Assembly: GCA_016866355.1 (NCBI GenBank)
Contig: VGMN01000004.1
Location: forward strand, 1 to 64,000
DNA from: Bacteroidota bacterium
GTDB taxonomy: Bacteria; Bacteroidota; Bacteroidia; Chitinophagales; Chitinophagaceae
DNA: 64,000 nt
Direction: 5' to 3'
A program made the translations under genes and the position numbers. Shown here piece after piece: positions 20,510 to 30,625 of the stretch. The first letter of the stretch is position 1. The number at the start of each line of letters is the position of its first letter. A model generated the notes under the pieces. The model was not told where the DNA came from. It saw nothing but the letters and a program-made list of their open reading frames with translations, and searched no databases.

Positions 20510-21619
20510 TTGTTTTAGTACCCTTGTTATAATATTTTCCCAGTTGTAATGCTCAAAAAAATCGGTCAGCAGTTCCTCTTGAAAAGACGTATTTAGCAGT
20601 ATCCTTGCTATTGTAGAAGCCCATTTATCCCAATTTTCGGTTTTTAGTACCTGCATATAATCTCCGGTAAGCTTGCTATCGATACCTATAGCACCTGTTA
20701 TAGTTGTTAGCACAGGGGTGCCAAGTGAAATGGCTTCTATGATTTTTGTTTTGACACCACCACCTTTCTGTATTGGGTTTAATAGCAAATCAGCCGCCAT
20801 GATATAGTTATTGATGTCAGCTACAAAGCCAGTCTCGATATAAGGATTATTTTGAATGGTATTTCGATGTTTCCATCTCTTTGGTGCAAGGCCACCGCAT
20901 ATGATAATTCTATATGGCTTAATCTGACCTTGAAGAAGCGGCTCTATAAATTGAATAATCAATTCAAGCGCTTCCCGGTTAGGTTTATAGTTTAACGGGC
21001 CATTGAAAAGAATTATTTTCTCCTGTTGTGTAATCCCGTGTCTCTCTCTAATAAGCTGACTAGCTTGTGCTTTGTTAGCTGGGACTTTATCGAATGGTAT
21101 GCCATAAGGTATTTCTATACAACGGCTAGGATTGATATTCCATGCTGTAGTGGCAAATGTTTTGTCATTGTTGCTAATAAAGCTGATGGAGTCTGCTTGT
21201 TGAAACCCCCATTTTTCATATTGTTCCAGAAGCGGCCACCAAATTTTATGAAGAGATTTAAATCGTTGATATTCTATATTGTGCGTTCGAAGTAAAAAAG
21301 GAGTACCTGTATCTTTTTTTACCAAACTAGCCAACCAGGCATAGTAGGGGTGTTCCCATACTAGTAAGTCATATTGGTTCCGCTTCACTAAATCACCAAT
21401 TGTTGCACGTAACGTTACATCTGTATAACGGAAAAATGAACTTGATAACAAGGGGAGTATACGATAGGTACTGTTAGAATCTGGCTTGTTATCGGCAGTG
21501 CTTATAACAGTTAATTGTGTATGTGCTGAGAGTGCTTGATACCAACCTTCTATATAGCGATGCCCACCAGAGCAGGCCGGTAGGAATGAGTAGGGAGCTA
21601 TCGCCAGCACTTTTTTCAT
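20498..21619 (-). CDS. Glycosyltransferase family 4/1-type
   Basis: RTHNIEYQRF, ILFNGPLNYKPNREAL, NPIQKGGGVKTKIIEAISLGTPVLTT. Confidence 0.85.
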   Translation of the reverse strand: MKKVLAIAPYSFLPACSGGHRYIEGWYQALSAHTQLTVISTADNKPDSNSTYRILPLLSSSFFRYTDVTLRATIGDLVKRNQYDLLVWEHPYYAWLASLVKKDTGTPFLLRTHNIEYQRFKSLHKIWWPLLEQYEKWGFQQADSISFISNNDKTFATTAWNINPSRCIEIPYGIPFDKVPANKAQASQLIRERHGITQQEKIILFNGPLNYKPNREALELIIQFIEPLLQGQIKPYRIIICGGLAPKRWKHRNTIQNNPYIETGFVADINNYIMAADLLLNPIQKGGGVKTKIIEAISLGTPVLTTITGAIGIDSKLTGDYMQVLKTENWDKWASTIARILLNTSFQEELLTDFFEHYNWENIITRVLKQLPN

Positions 21620-21621
21620 GG

Positions 21622-24075
21622 TTAAACCTTTTTATATTTTATACTCAACCCCATGAAAAGTCCACCAATCACAACCAATACAATTAAGTACGAACTCGCA
21701 TACATTATTGCGGTACCTTTTTTGTATGATGCAGGTTCAAATACAAACTGTATAGTGTGTTCTCCAGCAGGTACGGATATTCCTCTTAAAATGTAATTAA
21801 CTGGGTAATAGGAAATTGGTTTTTGATCTACATAAGCATTCCAGCCTTTAGGGTAATAGATTTCGCTCAGTACAGCAAATTGAGGAGAATTGCATTTTGT
21901 AACATAAGTTAGTGTGTCATTATCAAACTTTGTCAGTGTTATTGAAGCGCTACTATCTTTTTGAAAAGTAAGTGGCCCTTTGTACTGGTCTAATTCAATG
22001 ATTGCTGTTTCTTTCAGATTTGCACTACCAATTTTCTCTAGAAGTGTGGCTTTATTTGCTGCAGTATCCAACTGATTTACCAGCCAGCAATTTCCGTAGG
22101 CTTGGTCATTATTTATCAATGACTGTTGGCCTGAATTAGGATCGCTTACAATTACGTAACGGGTATTGAGCATATTTAGTACCCCTTGGTTTAACCCAGC
22201 ACTGAAATACTTTTCTATTACATCTTGATAAATTCTAAGTTTTGCAGCATGGTATCCACCAACTGATTTGTGAAAGAATGATGTTTTTGCATCATTAAAG
22301 GTGCTTGTTGCTAAATTTAGTACTCTGTAGTTGGGATCTTTATCTTTTAAAATTTCTTGATCTAACGGGCTGGGTGCAAAGTTTGAAGCACCATATTCAT
22401 CTGCGGGCAAGTACATGCTTTTGTCAAGGTAATCATGACTTACAGACAAAATTTCAATAGTGGAAACGAGTAGTATCAAAGTCAATGCAAGGTTGGCGGA
22501 GAGCCATTTTTTTGAAAAGGCCCATAGCAATCCTCCGAGTAAGGCTGTTAACAAAATAGCCCGTAATAGTGCCGCTCCAAATAGATTGCTTCTGGCTTCC
22601 TGAAGACCTGTTACGATAGTTCTCGCAAGTTGATCTGATCCATTTTTATCGGTGTAGGCTGTTATTATCTGTTGGTCAATAGGAGCAGCGTAGTCTTGAA
22701 GTAGCCAAAGTAACATAAGCCCTCCAAAAAGACCGCCCACTATAAGTAATGATTTCCTGTTGAATAGTGAGATTTTTTCCAATATAATATTCTGCATCAA
22801 CAATAGCGAGGAAACTGCTAGGCCCAGTTGTGGTATAACCTGTGCCATGGAAGGGGCCCGAAATTTATTAAAGAGTGGCAAGTATTCGAAAAGAAACAGG
22901 TTAAAGGCAGGGAAGTGCTTGCCCCATGAAATAAAGATTCCCAGCAAGGTAATTGCTAACAGGCTATTTGAAAATGCCCCCCGATTTAATATAAAACCAA
23001 GTATGCCTAAAACAAACAAGAGTACGCCAACATAAGCAGGTCCTGCAGTATAGGGTAGTTTGCCCCAATATTGCGGTAAGCTATGTGAAAGTTGTTCTGC
23101 ATTCCCTTCGTCAATCCCAGCCGCCATTAATTTTTTAGCTACAGGAGACCCCTCCTCTAGATTTCGACTGTGTCCGCCACCAAAAGCATTGGGCAGTAAT
23201 AGCGTTAGTGATTCACGATTACCTAGACTATATTCAAATGCATAGCTGGTATCAAGTCCACCGGTTTGGATATTTTTTACTGTATCAGCTGTGATGCTGA
23301 CCTCTTTGCCACCTCGCATGGTATACTTGCTGTATTCCGCGGATGTCCATAGTATGAGGGCATTGCCACCGATGGCAAGAATGGCAGCGAGAAGGGTGAG
23401 TGCAGCAGTAAGACCCAAGTGCCTCCACTCTTTGTTTTTAATCCAATAGAACGTAAATGAAAGCGTAAGCGTAACGGCTATTAATAGAAAATAATAAGTT
23501 ATTTGTAAATGGTTCGCAGCAATTAATAAGTGCGCTCCCAGTGTTGTAACTGATAATCCTATCCAATAGGATTTGCTATATAATAGCATCAATCCTGCCA
23601 GTAACAAGGGCATGCAGGCGGTAGCTATCATTTGTGTGTCATGTCCTGCTGCAATAATTACTGGATTGTATGTTGAAAAGGCATATGCCAGTGAAAGAGT
23701 GGCGCCAACTAGAGGACTTGCTCCTAAGCTAAGAGACAGGAAATAGAAAAACAGACAGGCAAGAAAAAAGAAATTCATAGGCTTAGGAAGCCCCAGTGAA
23801 AATAATTGAATTAAGTCCGGAAGGATTGACTTTCCTTCCATCGCAATTTGATAATTGGGCATGCCACCGAATAAATTGGGATTCCAGAGAGGAAAATGAC
23901 CATTTGCCGCTTTGTATTCAAAAGCATTTTGCGCCATTCCTTTCCAACTAACATTATCATGCTGATTCAATTGTTCACCTTCTAAAGCAGGGCTACAAAA
24001 GATTGCAGTAGCCAGCAGGAACATGGCTAGTACGCCCAAATGTGGGAGGAGCTGTTTAAATAATTTACGTGGCAT
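21622..24075 (-). CDS. YfhO family membrane protein
   Basis: Multi-TM protein with YfhO-like FGGMPNYQ, GWNAYVDQKPISYYPVNYILRGISVPAGEHTIQFVFEP C-terminal region. Confidence 0.85.
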   Translation of the reverse strand: MPRKLFKQLLPHLGVLAMFLLATAIFCSPALEGEQLNQHDNVSWKGMAQNAFEYKAANGHFPLWNPNLFGGMPNYQIAMEGKSILPDLIQLFSLGLPKPMNFFFLACLFFYFLSLSLGASPLVGATLSLAYAFSTYNPVIIAAGHDTQMIATACMPLLLAGLMLLYSKSYWIGLSVTTLGAHLLIAANHLQITYYFLLIAVTLTLSFTFYWIKNKEWRHLGLTAALTLLAAILAIGGNALILWTSAEYSKYTMRGGKEVSITADTVKNIQTGGLDTSYAFEYSLGNRESLTLLLPNAFGGGHSRNLEEGSPVAKKLMAAGIDEGNAEQLSHSLPQYWGKLPYTAGPAYVGVLLFVLGILGFILNRGAFSNSLLAITLLGIFISWGKHFPAFNLFLFEYLPLFNKFRAPSMAQVIPQLGLAVSSLLLMQNIILEKISLFNRKSLLIVGGLFGGLMLLWLLQDYAAPIDQQIITAYTDKNGSDQLARTIVTGLQEARSNLFGAALLRAILLTALLGGLLWAFSKKWLSANLALTLILLVSTIEILSVSHDYLDKSMYLPADEYGASNFAPSPLDQEILKDKDPNYRVLNLATSTFNDAKTSFFHKSVGGYHAAKLRIYQDVIEKYFSAGLNQGVLNMLNTRYVIVSDPNSGQQSLINNDQAYGNCWLVNQLDTAANKATLLEKIGSANLKETAIIELDQYKGPLTFQKDSSASITLTKFDNDTLTYVTKCNSPQFAVLSEIYYPKGWNAYVDQKPISYYPVNYILRGISVPAGEHTIQFVFEPASYKKGTAIMYASSYLIVLVVIGGLFMGLSIKYKKV

Positions 24076-24099
24076 GTACCAAAGTTTGGTCTCAAAATA

Positions 24100-24927
24100 A
24101 TGCTATTTTCATGGAACCTAAAAACAACTATGATTCACACTATACTTAAGGATAAAAGTACCCGCTTATTTTTGGTGCTGGCTGGCTTTTTTGTTGCCAA
24201 CGCCTTGATCGCTGAGATTATTGGTGTTAAAATATTTTCCCTAGAGAAAACATTTGGATTTGAGCCGCTTCAGTTACGAGTTTTGGGTAATGATCTTTCT
24301 TTCAATCTTACTGCAGGGGTATTATTATGGCCTGTGGTCTTTATTTTAACAGATATCATTAATGAGTACTACGGGCAACAAGGAGTTCGCTTTTTATCCT
24401 GGATGACCGCTGGTCTCATTGCTTTTGCATTCTTACTTTTCACTGGTGCTATTTGGTTGTCTCCTGCGGACTTTTTTATCACCGGGAAGCAGGGAAGTGG
24501 CGTTCCTAATATGCAATTAGCCTACCAGAGTGTTTTGGGGCAAGGTAGTTTTATCATTATCGGATCGTTGACTGCCTTTTTGGTAGGACAGTTGGTGGAT
24601 GTATTAGTATTCCATCGTATCAAAAAATGGACGGGCGAGAAATATATCTGGCTTAGAGCAACCGGGTCAACGTTGGTATCACAGTTCTTGGACAGTTTTG
24701 TTGTGTTGTTTATTGCCTTTTATGTGGGTACACGCGTGAGTCAGCAAGCCAACGATTTTGTATGGCCATTCTCACTATTTGTAGCGGTTGGGTTTGTCAA
24801 TTATTTATACAAGTTTGTGGTGGCTTTACTAATGACCCCAGTGATATACTTAGTGCATGGTCTCATCGAAAGCTATCTTGGAAAGGAAAAGGCTGATTTA
24901 ATGAAAAAGGCAGCCATGCAAGATTAA
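24100..24927 (+). CDS. Queuosine precursor transporter (YhhQ/VUT family)
   Basis: VLAGFFVANALIAEIIGVKIF, DIINEYYGQQGVRF, QFLDSFVVLFIAFYVG. An in-frame ATG at 24130 is a possible true start. Confidence 0.85.
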   Translation: MLFSWNLKTTMIHTILKDKSTRLFLVLAGFFVANALIAEIIGVKIFSLEKTFGFEPLQLRVLGNDLSFNLTAGVLLWPVVFILTDIINEYYGQQGVRFLSWMTAGLIAFAFLLFTGAIWLSPADFFITGKQGSGVPNMQLAYQSVLGQGSFIIIGSLTAFLVGQLVDVLVFHRIKKWTGEKYIWLRATGSTLVSQFLDSFVVLFIAFYVGTRVSQQANDFVWPFSLFVAVGFVNYLYKFVVALLMTPVIYLVHGLIESYLGKEKADLMKKAAMQD

Positions 24928-25388
24928 TTACCATTTTTAAGCAGGGCAGCCACCACTTTGTCAATAGGCAAACTCATTGCTTCCGGGTTGAATTGATCCC
25001 AGGAGATAAGCCTAAAAGATTCCATTTGTTGTGTTTGCTCATAGGTAGCTATTGCAGCTTCACTAAATGTAAAGGGTTGTTTGGCCAAGTCTATTTGAAT
25101 GGGTTCTAAGGCAGTTATTTTATAGTAGATCGAAAGTATCTGATGTGCCTGATTGAAGGCAGAGCATTGAAAGAAATCAGTAGTGTAAATATGTTCATCC
25201 ACCCGCACATTTAGGTTTAGTTCTTCTTTAATTTCTCTTATCAAGCAATCGCGCGTTCCTTCCCCAAATTCAAGTCCTCCTCCCGGAAATTTAGTAAAAA
25301 GGTCCCCTCTGATTTTTTCGTCACTCACTAGTATGCGGCCCACTTGATCTCTTAAAACGCCATATACACGAACGGAAATTTTACGCAT
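24924..25388 (-). CDS. NUDIX hydrolase
   Basis: Nudix box GGGLEFGEGTRDCLIREIKEELNLNV. Confidence 0.9.
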   Translation of the reverse strand: MRKISVRVYGVLRDQVGRILVSDEKIRGDLFTKFPGGGLEFGEGTRDCLIREIKEELNLNVRVDEHIYTTDFFQCSAFNQAHQILSIYYKITALEPIQIDLAKQPFTFSEAAIATYEQTQQMESFRLISWDQFNPEAMSLPIDKVVAALLKNGN

Positions 25389-26184
25389 GATTTATTGTTG
25401 TGAGATCAATGGATCCTTCAAATACAAATTGAGCGGGGCCACAAAGCCAGATATTATTGCATTGATTTTCTGCTATTCGGTTGAATTCAACCTGGAGATT
25501 TCCTCCTCTTGTTTTTACTATAACATCATTGAACCCATTTTCATTATGAAAACAAACCAGTGCTGCAGCGGTAGCGCCTGTGCCGCAGGAGAGTGTTTCA
25601 TTTTCCACTCCTCTTTCATAGGTTCTTATTTGCAGGGATTCTTCATCTTTTTCTAGTTCTATAAAGTTGACATTGATTCCCTCTGCAGCAAATTCTTTAT
25701 TAAATCGTATAGCGCGACCTTCTTTTACAACATCGATTTGTTGAATGCCTCGCACAAATCGAATTAGGTGAGGAGACCCCGTATTGAGGATAAAGTCACC
25801 TTTTTGCTCCTTTACATGCGTCACATCTTTCATCCGCAAGGCAACAAAATTACTGGATCGAATATGCGCCTCATGTGGGCCATCCATTGCCAGAAAATTC
25901 AGCTGTTGTTTTACAATGCCTAGTTTATTGGCAAATAGGGTAATACAGCGTCCACCATTTCCACACATACTACCTTCTCTGCCATCTGCGTTAAAATATT
26001 TCATCTCAAAATCAAATCCCTCCTTTTCCTGGAGTAGCATTAAACCATCTGCTCCAATTCCCCGGTGTCGATCGCAAAGAAACTGAATGGAAGATGTTGT
26101 TAGTATATCCAACGATCTATCACGATTGTCGGCAATAATGAAGTCATTTCCAGTGCCCTGGAATTTATCAAAATGTAGGGTCAT
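25381..26184 (-). CDS. dapF: Diaminopimelate epimerase
   Basis: FDKFQGTGNDFIIADNR, DGREGSMCGNGGRC, ENETLSCGTGATAAA catalytic cysteines. Confidence 0.95.
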   Translation of the reverse strand: MTLHFDKFQGTGNDFIIADNRDRSLDILTTSSIQFLCDRHRGIGADGLMLLQEKEGFDFEMKYFNADGREGSMCGNGGRCITLFANKLGIVKQQLNFLAMDGPHEAHIRSSNFVALRMKDVTHVKEQKGDFILNTGSPHLIRFVRGIQQIDVVKEGRAIRFNKEFAAEGINVNFIELEKDEESLQIRTYERGVENETLSCGTGATAAALVCFHNENGFNDVIVKTRGGNLQVEFNRIAENQCNNIWLCGPAQFVFEGSIDLTTINHA

Positions 26185-27062
26185 GAAAATGATGCTGAGA
26201 ATGTAGTTAAAAACTGTTGAATGAGTCTGTCAATATGAAGCGGGGCGTTATCGCTAAATGTTTGTGTAACGCGATTTGCTACGATTACATTCAAGGCAAG
26301 ACATTGGTGCCCCATTAACCGACCTAATCCGTATATGGCGGCTGTTTCCATTTCAAAATTAGTAATTCGGTGTGCCCCGTATCTAAAGTCAGTTAATCGA
26401 TTTATTAGCTGAGGATTGTTCAAGCCGAGTCGTAGCACTCTGCCTTGAGGGCCATAAAATCCAGGACAGGTTACTGTAATGCCTTGGTGAAAATCTTGGA
26501 CAAAATGTTTGAGTAGCGATGGGGCTGCAGTGCTTAGGTAGGGTAATCCTGTTTGGTGTTGAAGCTGTGTTTGTGTTAAAAAAGATTGGATTAATAAGGA
26601 TTCCTCTTCATTTTGATGAAAACGGTAGAAATGTAAAAGATTATCAATACCTAATCCATGTGTAGAGGCTACAAAACTATTTACGGGCACATCTGCTTGG
26701 AGAGAACCAGAAGTGCCTAGCCGTATGATTTGAAGACTAGAAGTTTTTTCTTTGGGACAACGGGTTACTAGATCAATATTGGCTAGCGCGTCAAGCTCGT
26801 TTAAAACAATATCTATATTGTCAGGCCCAATTCCAGAGGATAAGACTGTGATTCTCTTGGAGCCAACGTAGCCGGTATGCGTTATAAACTCTCTATGCTG
26901 ACAAGTAAATTCAATACGGTCAAAATAACGGCTCACTGCTTTTACCCGATCCGGATCACCCACGGTTATCACTGTGGGGGCTAATTCCTCTGGGCGAAGG
27001 TCCAGGTGGTAAACAGCGCCTCTATTGTTTACGATTAACTCAGATGCGGCTATTGGATTCAT
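26181..27062 (-). CDS. Nucleoside phosphorylase (uridine phosphorylase-like, PNP/UDP family)
   Basis: VITVGDPDRVKAVSRYFD, GIGPDNIDIVLNEL, NFEMETAAIYGLG. Confidence 0.85.
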   Translation of the reverse strand: MNPIAASELIVNNRGAVYHLDLRPEELAPTVITVGDPDRVKAVSRYFDRIEFTCQHREFITHTGYVGSKRITVLSSGIGPDNIDIVLNELDALANIDLVTRCPKEKTSSLQIIRLGTSGSLQADVPVNSFVASTHGLGIDNLLHFYRFHQNEEESLLIQSFLTQTQLQHQTGLPYLSTAAPSLLKHFVQDFHQGITVTCPGFYGPQGRVLRLGLNNPQLINRLTDFRYGAHRITNFEMETAAIYGLGRLMGHQCLALNVIVANRVTQTFSDNAPLHIDRLIQQFLTTFSASFS

Positions 27063-27103
27063 AGGGATTCAAAAATACTGCTTATTTTCGCAGTCCTCCA
27101 ACG

Positions 27104-27174
27104 GGTCCTGTGGCCGAGTGGCTAGGCTGAGCTCTGCAAAAGCTCCTACAGCGGTTCGAATCCGCTCGGGACCT
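27104..27174 (+). tRNA. tRNA-Cys (anticodon GCA)
   Basis: GGTCCTG..GAGCT CTGCAAA AGCTC..CGGGACC, U discriminator. Confidence 0.93.
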
Positions 27175-27177
27175 CTC

Positions 27178-27203
27178 AACCCCGCTCCTGCGGGGTTTTT
27201 CTT
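27178..27203 (+). terminator. Intrinsic terminator after tRNA-Cys
   Basis: AACCCCGC TCCT GCGGGGTT TTTC hairpin plus T-run. Confidence 0.8.
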
Positions 27204-27213
27204 TTAGATCATC

Positions 27214-27546
27214 GTGAAGGTTGACCTAACTTTACAGGCCATGTTAACGGAACAGGATAGGGATTTTATAAGATATTGGGAAAAAAATCGAATGATAAAG
27301 AAGCGCTGGGTTCGCCAATTATCAGTGGGTTTACCCTTGGGTGTAAGTTTAGTTTTGGCAACTGTTTCTAATCTTTTGGCGGGTTGGTATAGTCGTGCTC
27401 AAATGGTTTTATTTAGGGAGCAATCCTCATTAATTCTGGTGCTTGTTATAGCAGCCGTTGCAACAGTTTTATTCATCGTAATCTTCTCAGCTCGTCATCG
27501 GTGGGAAATGAATGAGCAACGCTATCAGGAGCTTTGTAATCGATAA
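27214..27546 (+). CDS. Small two-TM membrane protein of unknown function
   Basis: Two hydrophobic segments (LSVGLPLGVSLVLATVSNLLAG; LILVLVIAAVATVLFIVIF). GTG start at 27214, alternative ATG at 27241. Confidence 0.65.
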   Translation: MKVDLTLQAMLTEQDRDFIRYWEKNRMIKKRWVRQLSVGLPLGVSLVLATVSNLLAGWYSRAQMVLFREQSSLILVLVIAAVATVLFIVIFSARHRWEMNEQRYQELCNR

Positions 27547-27564
27547 ACCTCTTAATTTGCATGT

Positions 27565-28035
27565 ATGCGTAAATTACTTTTTATTCTCTTTTTTGGTTTG
27601 ATATCCATCCTCTTCATTGGATGTAGTAAGGGAACAACTGACTGCACACCTAAAACAGTTGCCAGTGAGTTAGCCACTATGCAGAATTTTGCTACTACTA
27701 ATGGAATGAGTGTTCAATCACATAGTAGTGGAATGTTGTATCAAATAGTAAACCCTGGTAATGGTCTTACGCCAGCACTTACATCTCGTGTTTCTGTTCG
27801 TTATACTGGTAAATTAATGAACGGAACTATTTTTGACTCAAATACCGGAGTGCCGGTACAGTTTCTATTAGGGCAAGTAATTCCCGGCTGGCAACTAGGT
27901 CTTCCCCTAATCAAGAAGGGGGGTGTGATTCGTCTGATTATACCTTCTTCGCTTGCATACGGATGTAATGCAGCCGGATCAATTCCTGGGGACTCAGTAT
28001 TGTATTTTGAAGTAGAATTGGTTGATGTACTCTAA
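27565..28035 (+). CDS. FKBP-type peptidyl-prolyl isomerase lipoprotein
   Basis: Lipobox [52 protein letters not shown]. Confidence 0.9.
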   Translation: MRKLLFILFFGLISILFIGCSKGTTDCTPKTVASELATMQNFATTNGMSVQSHSSGMLYQIVNPGNGLTPALTSRVSVRYTGKLMNGTIFDSNTGVPVQFLLGQVIPGWQLGLPLIKKGGVIRLIIPSSLAYGCNAAGSIPGDSVLYFEVELVDVL

Positions 28036-28046
28036 AGCTTGCAAGT

Positions 28047-29474
28047 ATGTCAAGTGAAGTCATATCAGCTTTTGACATTTTCAAAATTGGGATTGGCCCT
28101 TCTAGTTCCCATACATTAGGTCCCTGGCGTGCAGCACTTCGTTTACTTGCACAATTACAGAATCAGCAGCAGCTTTCAGCCGTACAAACTATCCGTGTGC
28201 TTCTCTATGGTTCATTAGCTAAAACCGGAAGAGGTCATGGGACGGCTACGGCTGTACAAATGGGGTTATTAGGTGCCGATCCGGTTACATTTCCAACAGC
28301 GCAAATAACATCGCGGCTGCAAGCAATTGCCATGCAACAATCACTTTTGTTGGGTGGTATTCATGAAATTTCCTTTGACCCACAAGAGGATATTGAATAT
28401 TTAATCACAGAGTCTTTGCCCTTTCACTCCAATGCACTTTCTTTTTTGGTGACCCTGGTGGATGGTACAAGTTTTTCACAAACATTTTACTCAGTGGGCG
28501 GAGGTTTTGTTGTGCAAGAAGGAGAAGCTGATACTGTCGAAAAAAAGGTTGAGTTGCCTTTCCCATTTTCCACCGCTCAAGAGCTCCAGCACTGGTGTAT
28601 GAAGACCGGCCTTTCGATACACGAGATTATGATGGAGAATGAAATGGCTTGGCAGAATGAACAGCAAACAATTGAGCAGTCTCATCGAATTTGGTTAGTA
28701 ATGCGTGACTGCATCTATAAAGGCTGTCATGCACAAGGTATTTTACCGGGGGGATTGGAAGTTGTACGTAGAGCTGCAGAGCTGAATAAAAAATTACTAA
28801 AGGGACGTTCCTACACAACCTATGACCAATGGATAACTTGTATTGCAGAGGGAGGACATGGTTTCAATTACACGTTAGATTGGGTTAGTTGCTTTGCGCT
28901 GGCGGTTAATGAAGAGAATGCTTCATTTGGACGTGTGGTCACAGCTCCTACTAATGGAGCTGCAGGAGTGGTGCCAGCTGTCTTACAATATTATTTATCT
29001 TTTTGCAAGGGCAGTGATAATAAATCGATTACTTCATTTTTATTAACAGCAGCTGCAATTGGTATAATTTTTAAACAGGGAGCCACACTATCGGCAGCAA
29101 TGGGTGGTTGTCAGGCAGAGATAGGTGTTTCAGCAGCTATGGCCGCTGCGGGACTTACTGAGTTAATGGGCGGTACTCAACGACAGGTTTTAATGGCTGC
29201 AGAAATTGCTATGGAGCATCACTTAGGTTTGACCTGTGATCCTATAGGGGGGCTTGTGCAGGTTCCTTGTATTGAAAGAAATACTATGGGGGCTATTAAA
29301 GCTATTACTGCGTCACAATTAGCGCTTCAAAGTACTCCTGACTTAGCAAAAGTTTCCCTCGACGCAGTTATTAAAACAATGTGGGAAACAGCAAAGGATA
29401 TGAATCTAAAGTACAAGGAAACTGCAGATGGAGGATTAGCAATCAATGTGCCTCTTAGTTTGCCAGAGTGCTAA
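28047..29474 (+). CDS. sdaA: L-serine ammonia-lyase (Fe-S, one-chain)
   Basis: [68 protein letters not shown]. Confidence 0.93.
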   Translation: MSSEVISAFDIFKIGIGPSSSHTLGPWRAALRLLAQLQNQQQLSAVQTIRVLLYGSLAKTGRGHGTATAVQMGLLGADPVTFPTAQITSRLQAIAMQQSLLLGGIHEISFDPQEDIEYLITESLPFHSNALSFLVTLVDGTSFSQTFYSVGGGFVVQEGEADTVEKKVELPFPFSTAQELQHWCMKTGLSIHEIMMENEMAWQNEQQTIEQSHRIWLVMRDCIYKGCHAQGILPGGLEVVRRAAELNKKLLKGRSYTTYDQWITCIAEGGHGFNYTLDWVSCFALAVNEENASFGRVVTAPTNGAAGVVPAVLQYYLSFCKGSDNKSITSFLLTAAAIGIIFKQGATLSAAMGGCQAEIGVSAAMAAAGLTELMGGTQRQVLMAAEIAMEHHLGLTCDPIGGLVQVPCIERNTMGAIKAITASQLALQSTPDLAKVSLDAVIKTMWETAKDMNLKYKETADGGLAINVPLSLPEC

Positions 29475-30576
29475 AATCGTTTATCACGTTATATAGGGTA
29501 TCTCTTTCAATAGGCGTTCTGCCAGCTTGTTGGATCAAACTCACCAATTCGGTTGTTGTTAAAGTAGGGCTTTGTTCCTCCGATCCCGCCATACTATAAA
29601 TTTTTGTAGAGTCATCAATTGTGCCATCTATGTCGTCTACTCCAAAACTTAATGCCAGCTGCGCGTTTTGACGACCTAACATAGGCCAATAAGCTTTTAA
29701 GTGAGGAAAATTGTCTAGGTAAATTCTGGCAATGGCATACATGCGCATATCCTCGATAAGCGTGCTCTCAGCAACATGGCTCATATCGTTGTCCTTGTTT
29801 CTGAATTTGAGCGGAATAAATGTATAAAATCCACCTGTTGCATCTTGTAGAGACCGCAGTTTGCTCATATGGTCAACTCTGTGAATATAGGATTCAATGT
29901 GTCCATATAGCATAGTTGCGTTGGAAGGTATTCCCAACCTATGTGCCGTTTCATGTATGGCAAGCCAACCGTTTCCGTCAACTTTATCCTTACATATCTT
30001 TTCACGTATTTCAGGATGAAAAATTTCTGCACCTCCTCCTGGTATTGAGTCCAAACCCGCTTCTATTAAAATTTTTAGTCCATCTTCTACAGACAGCCCT
30101 GCTTTTCTAAACATGTAATCAAATTCTACTGCGGTGAATGCTTTGATATGTAGTTCCGGTCTATGCGATTTAATAGCCGCTAATAAATCTTTGAAAAATG
30201 AAAGATTCATTTTCGGATGAACACCACCTACGATATGTACTTCGGTAACAGGAGTGCCATCATATTTTTTTACAAGATGGAGCATTTGCTCGATACTTAA
30301 CTCCCAGCCCTCCTCTCTATTTGCATATAGCCGGCTATACGCGCAAAACTGACAACTAAACACACAGACATTGGTTGGTTCAATATGAAAATTCCTATTA
30401 AAATAAACACGATTACCATGTTTGCGTTCACGAATCAGATTGGCAAGCGTACCTACAAACCCCAGACTAGCCTCCTCAAATAATAGCATGCAATCTTGGT
30501 CCGTTATACGGGTTTGGTTAGCTACTTTTTGCGCAATGGCTTGTAATTGGGGGGATGTTTGAGGCGTAGGTTTCAT
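29455..30576 (-). CDS. mqnE: Aminofutalosine synthase MqnE (radical SAM)
   Basis: [18 protein letters not shown] radical-SAM CxxxCxx[16 protein letters not shown]-terminus typical of MqnE rather than MqnC. Confidence 0.82.
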   Translation of the reverse strand: MKPTPQTSPQLQAIAQKVANQTRITDQDCMLLFEEASLGFVGTLANLIRERKHGNRVYFNRNFHIEPTNVCVFSCQFCAYSRLYANREEGWELSIEQMLHLVKKYDGTPVTEVHIVGGVHPKMNLSFFKDLLAAIKSHRPELHIKAFTAVEFDYMFRKAGLSVEDGLKILIEAGLDSIPGGGAEIFHPEIREKICKDKVDGNGWLAIHETAHRLGIPSNATMLYGHIESYIHRVDHMSKLRSLQDATGGFYTFIPLKFRNKDNDMSHVAESTLIEDMRMYAIARIYLDNFPHLKAYWPMLGRQNAQLALSFGVDDIDGTIDDSTKIYSMAGSEEQSPTLTTTELVSLIQQAGRTPIERDTLYNVINDFSTLAN

Positions 30577-30625
30577 GCGGTACTAAAAGGATGGCGCAAA
30601 GGTATTAATTCCTTATCTTTCTGCT

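Noticed and set aside
27025-27207. 60-aa plus-strand ORF
   Set aside because: Runs through tRNA-Cys and its terminator; no coding support
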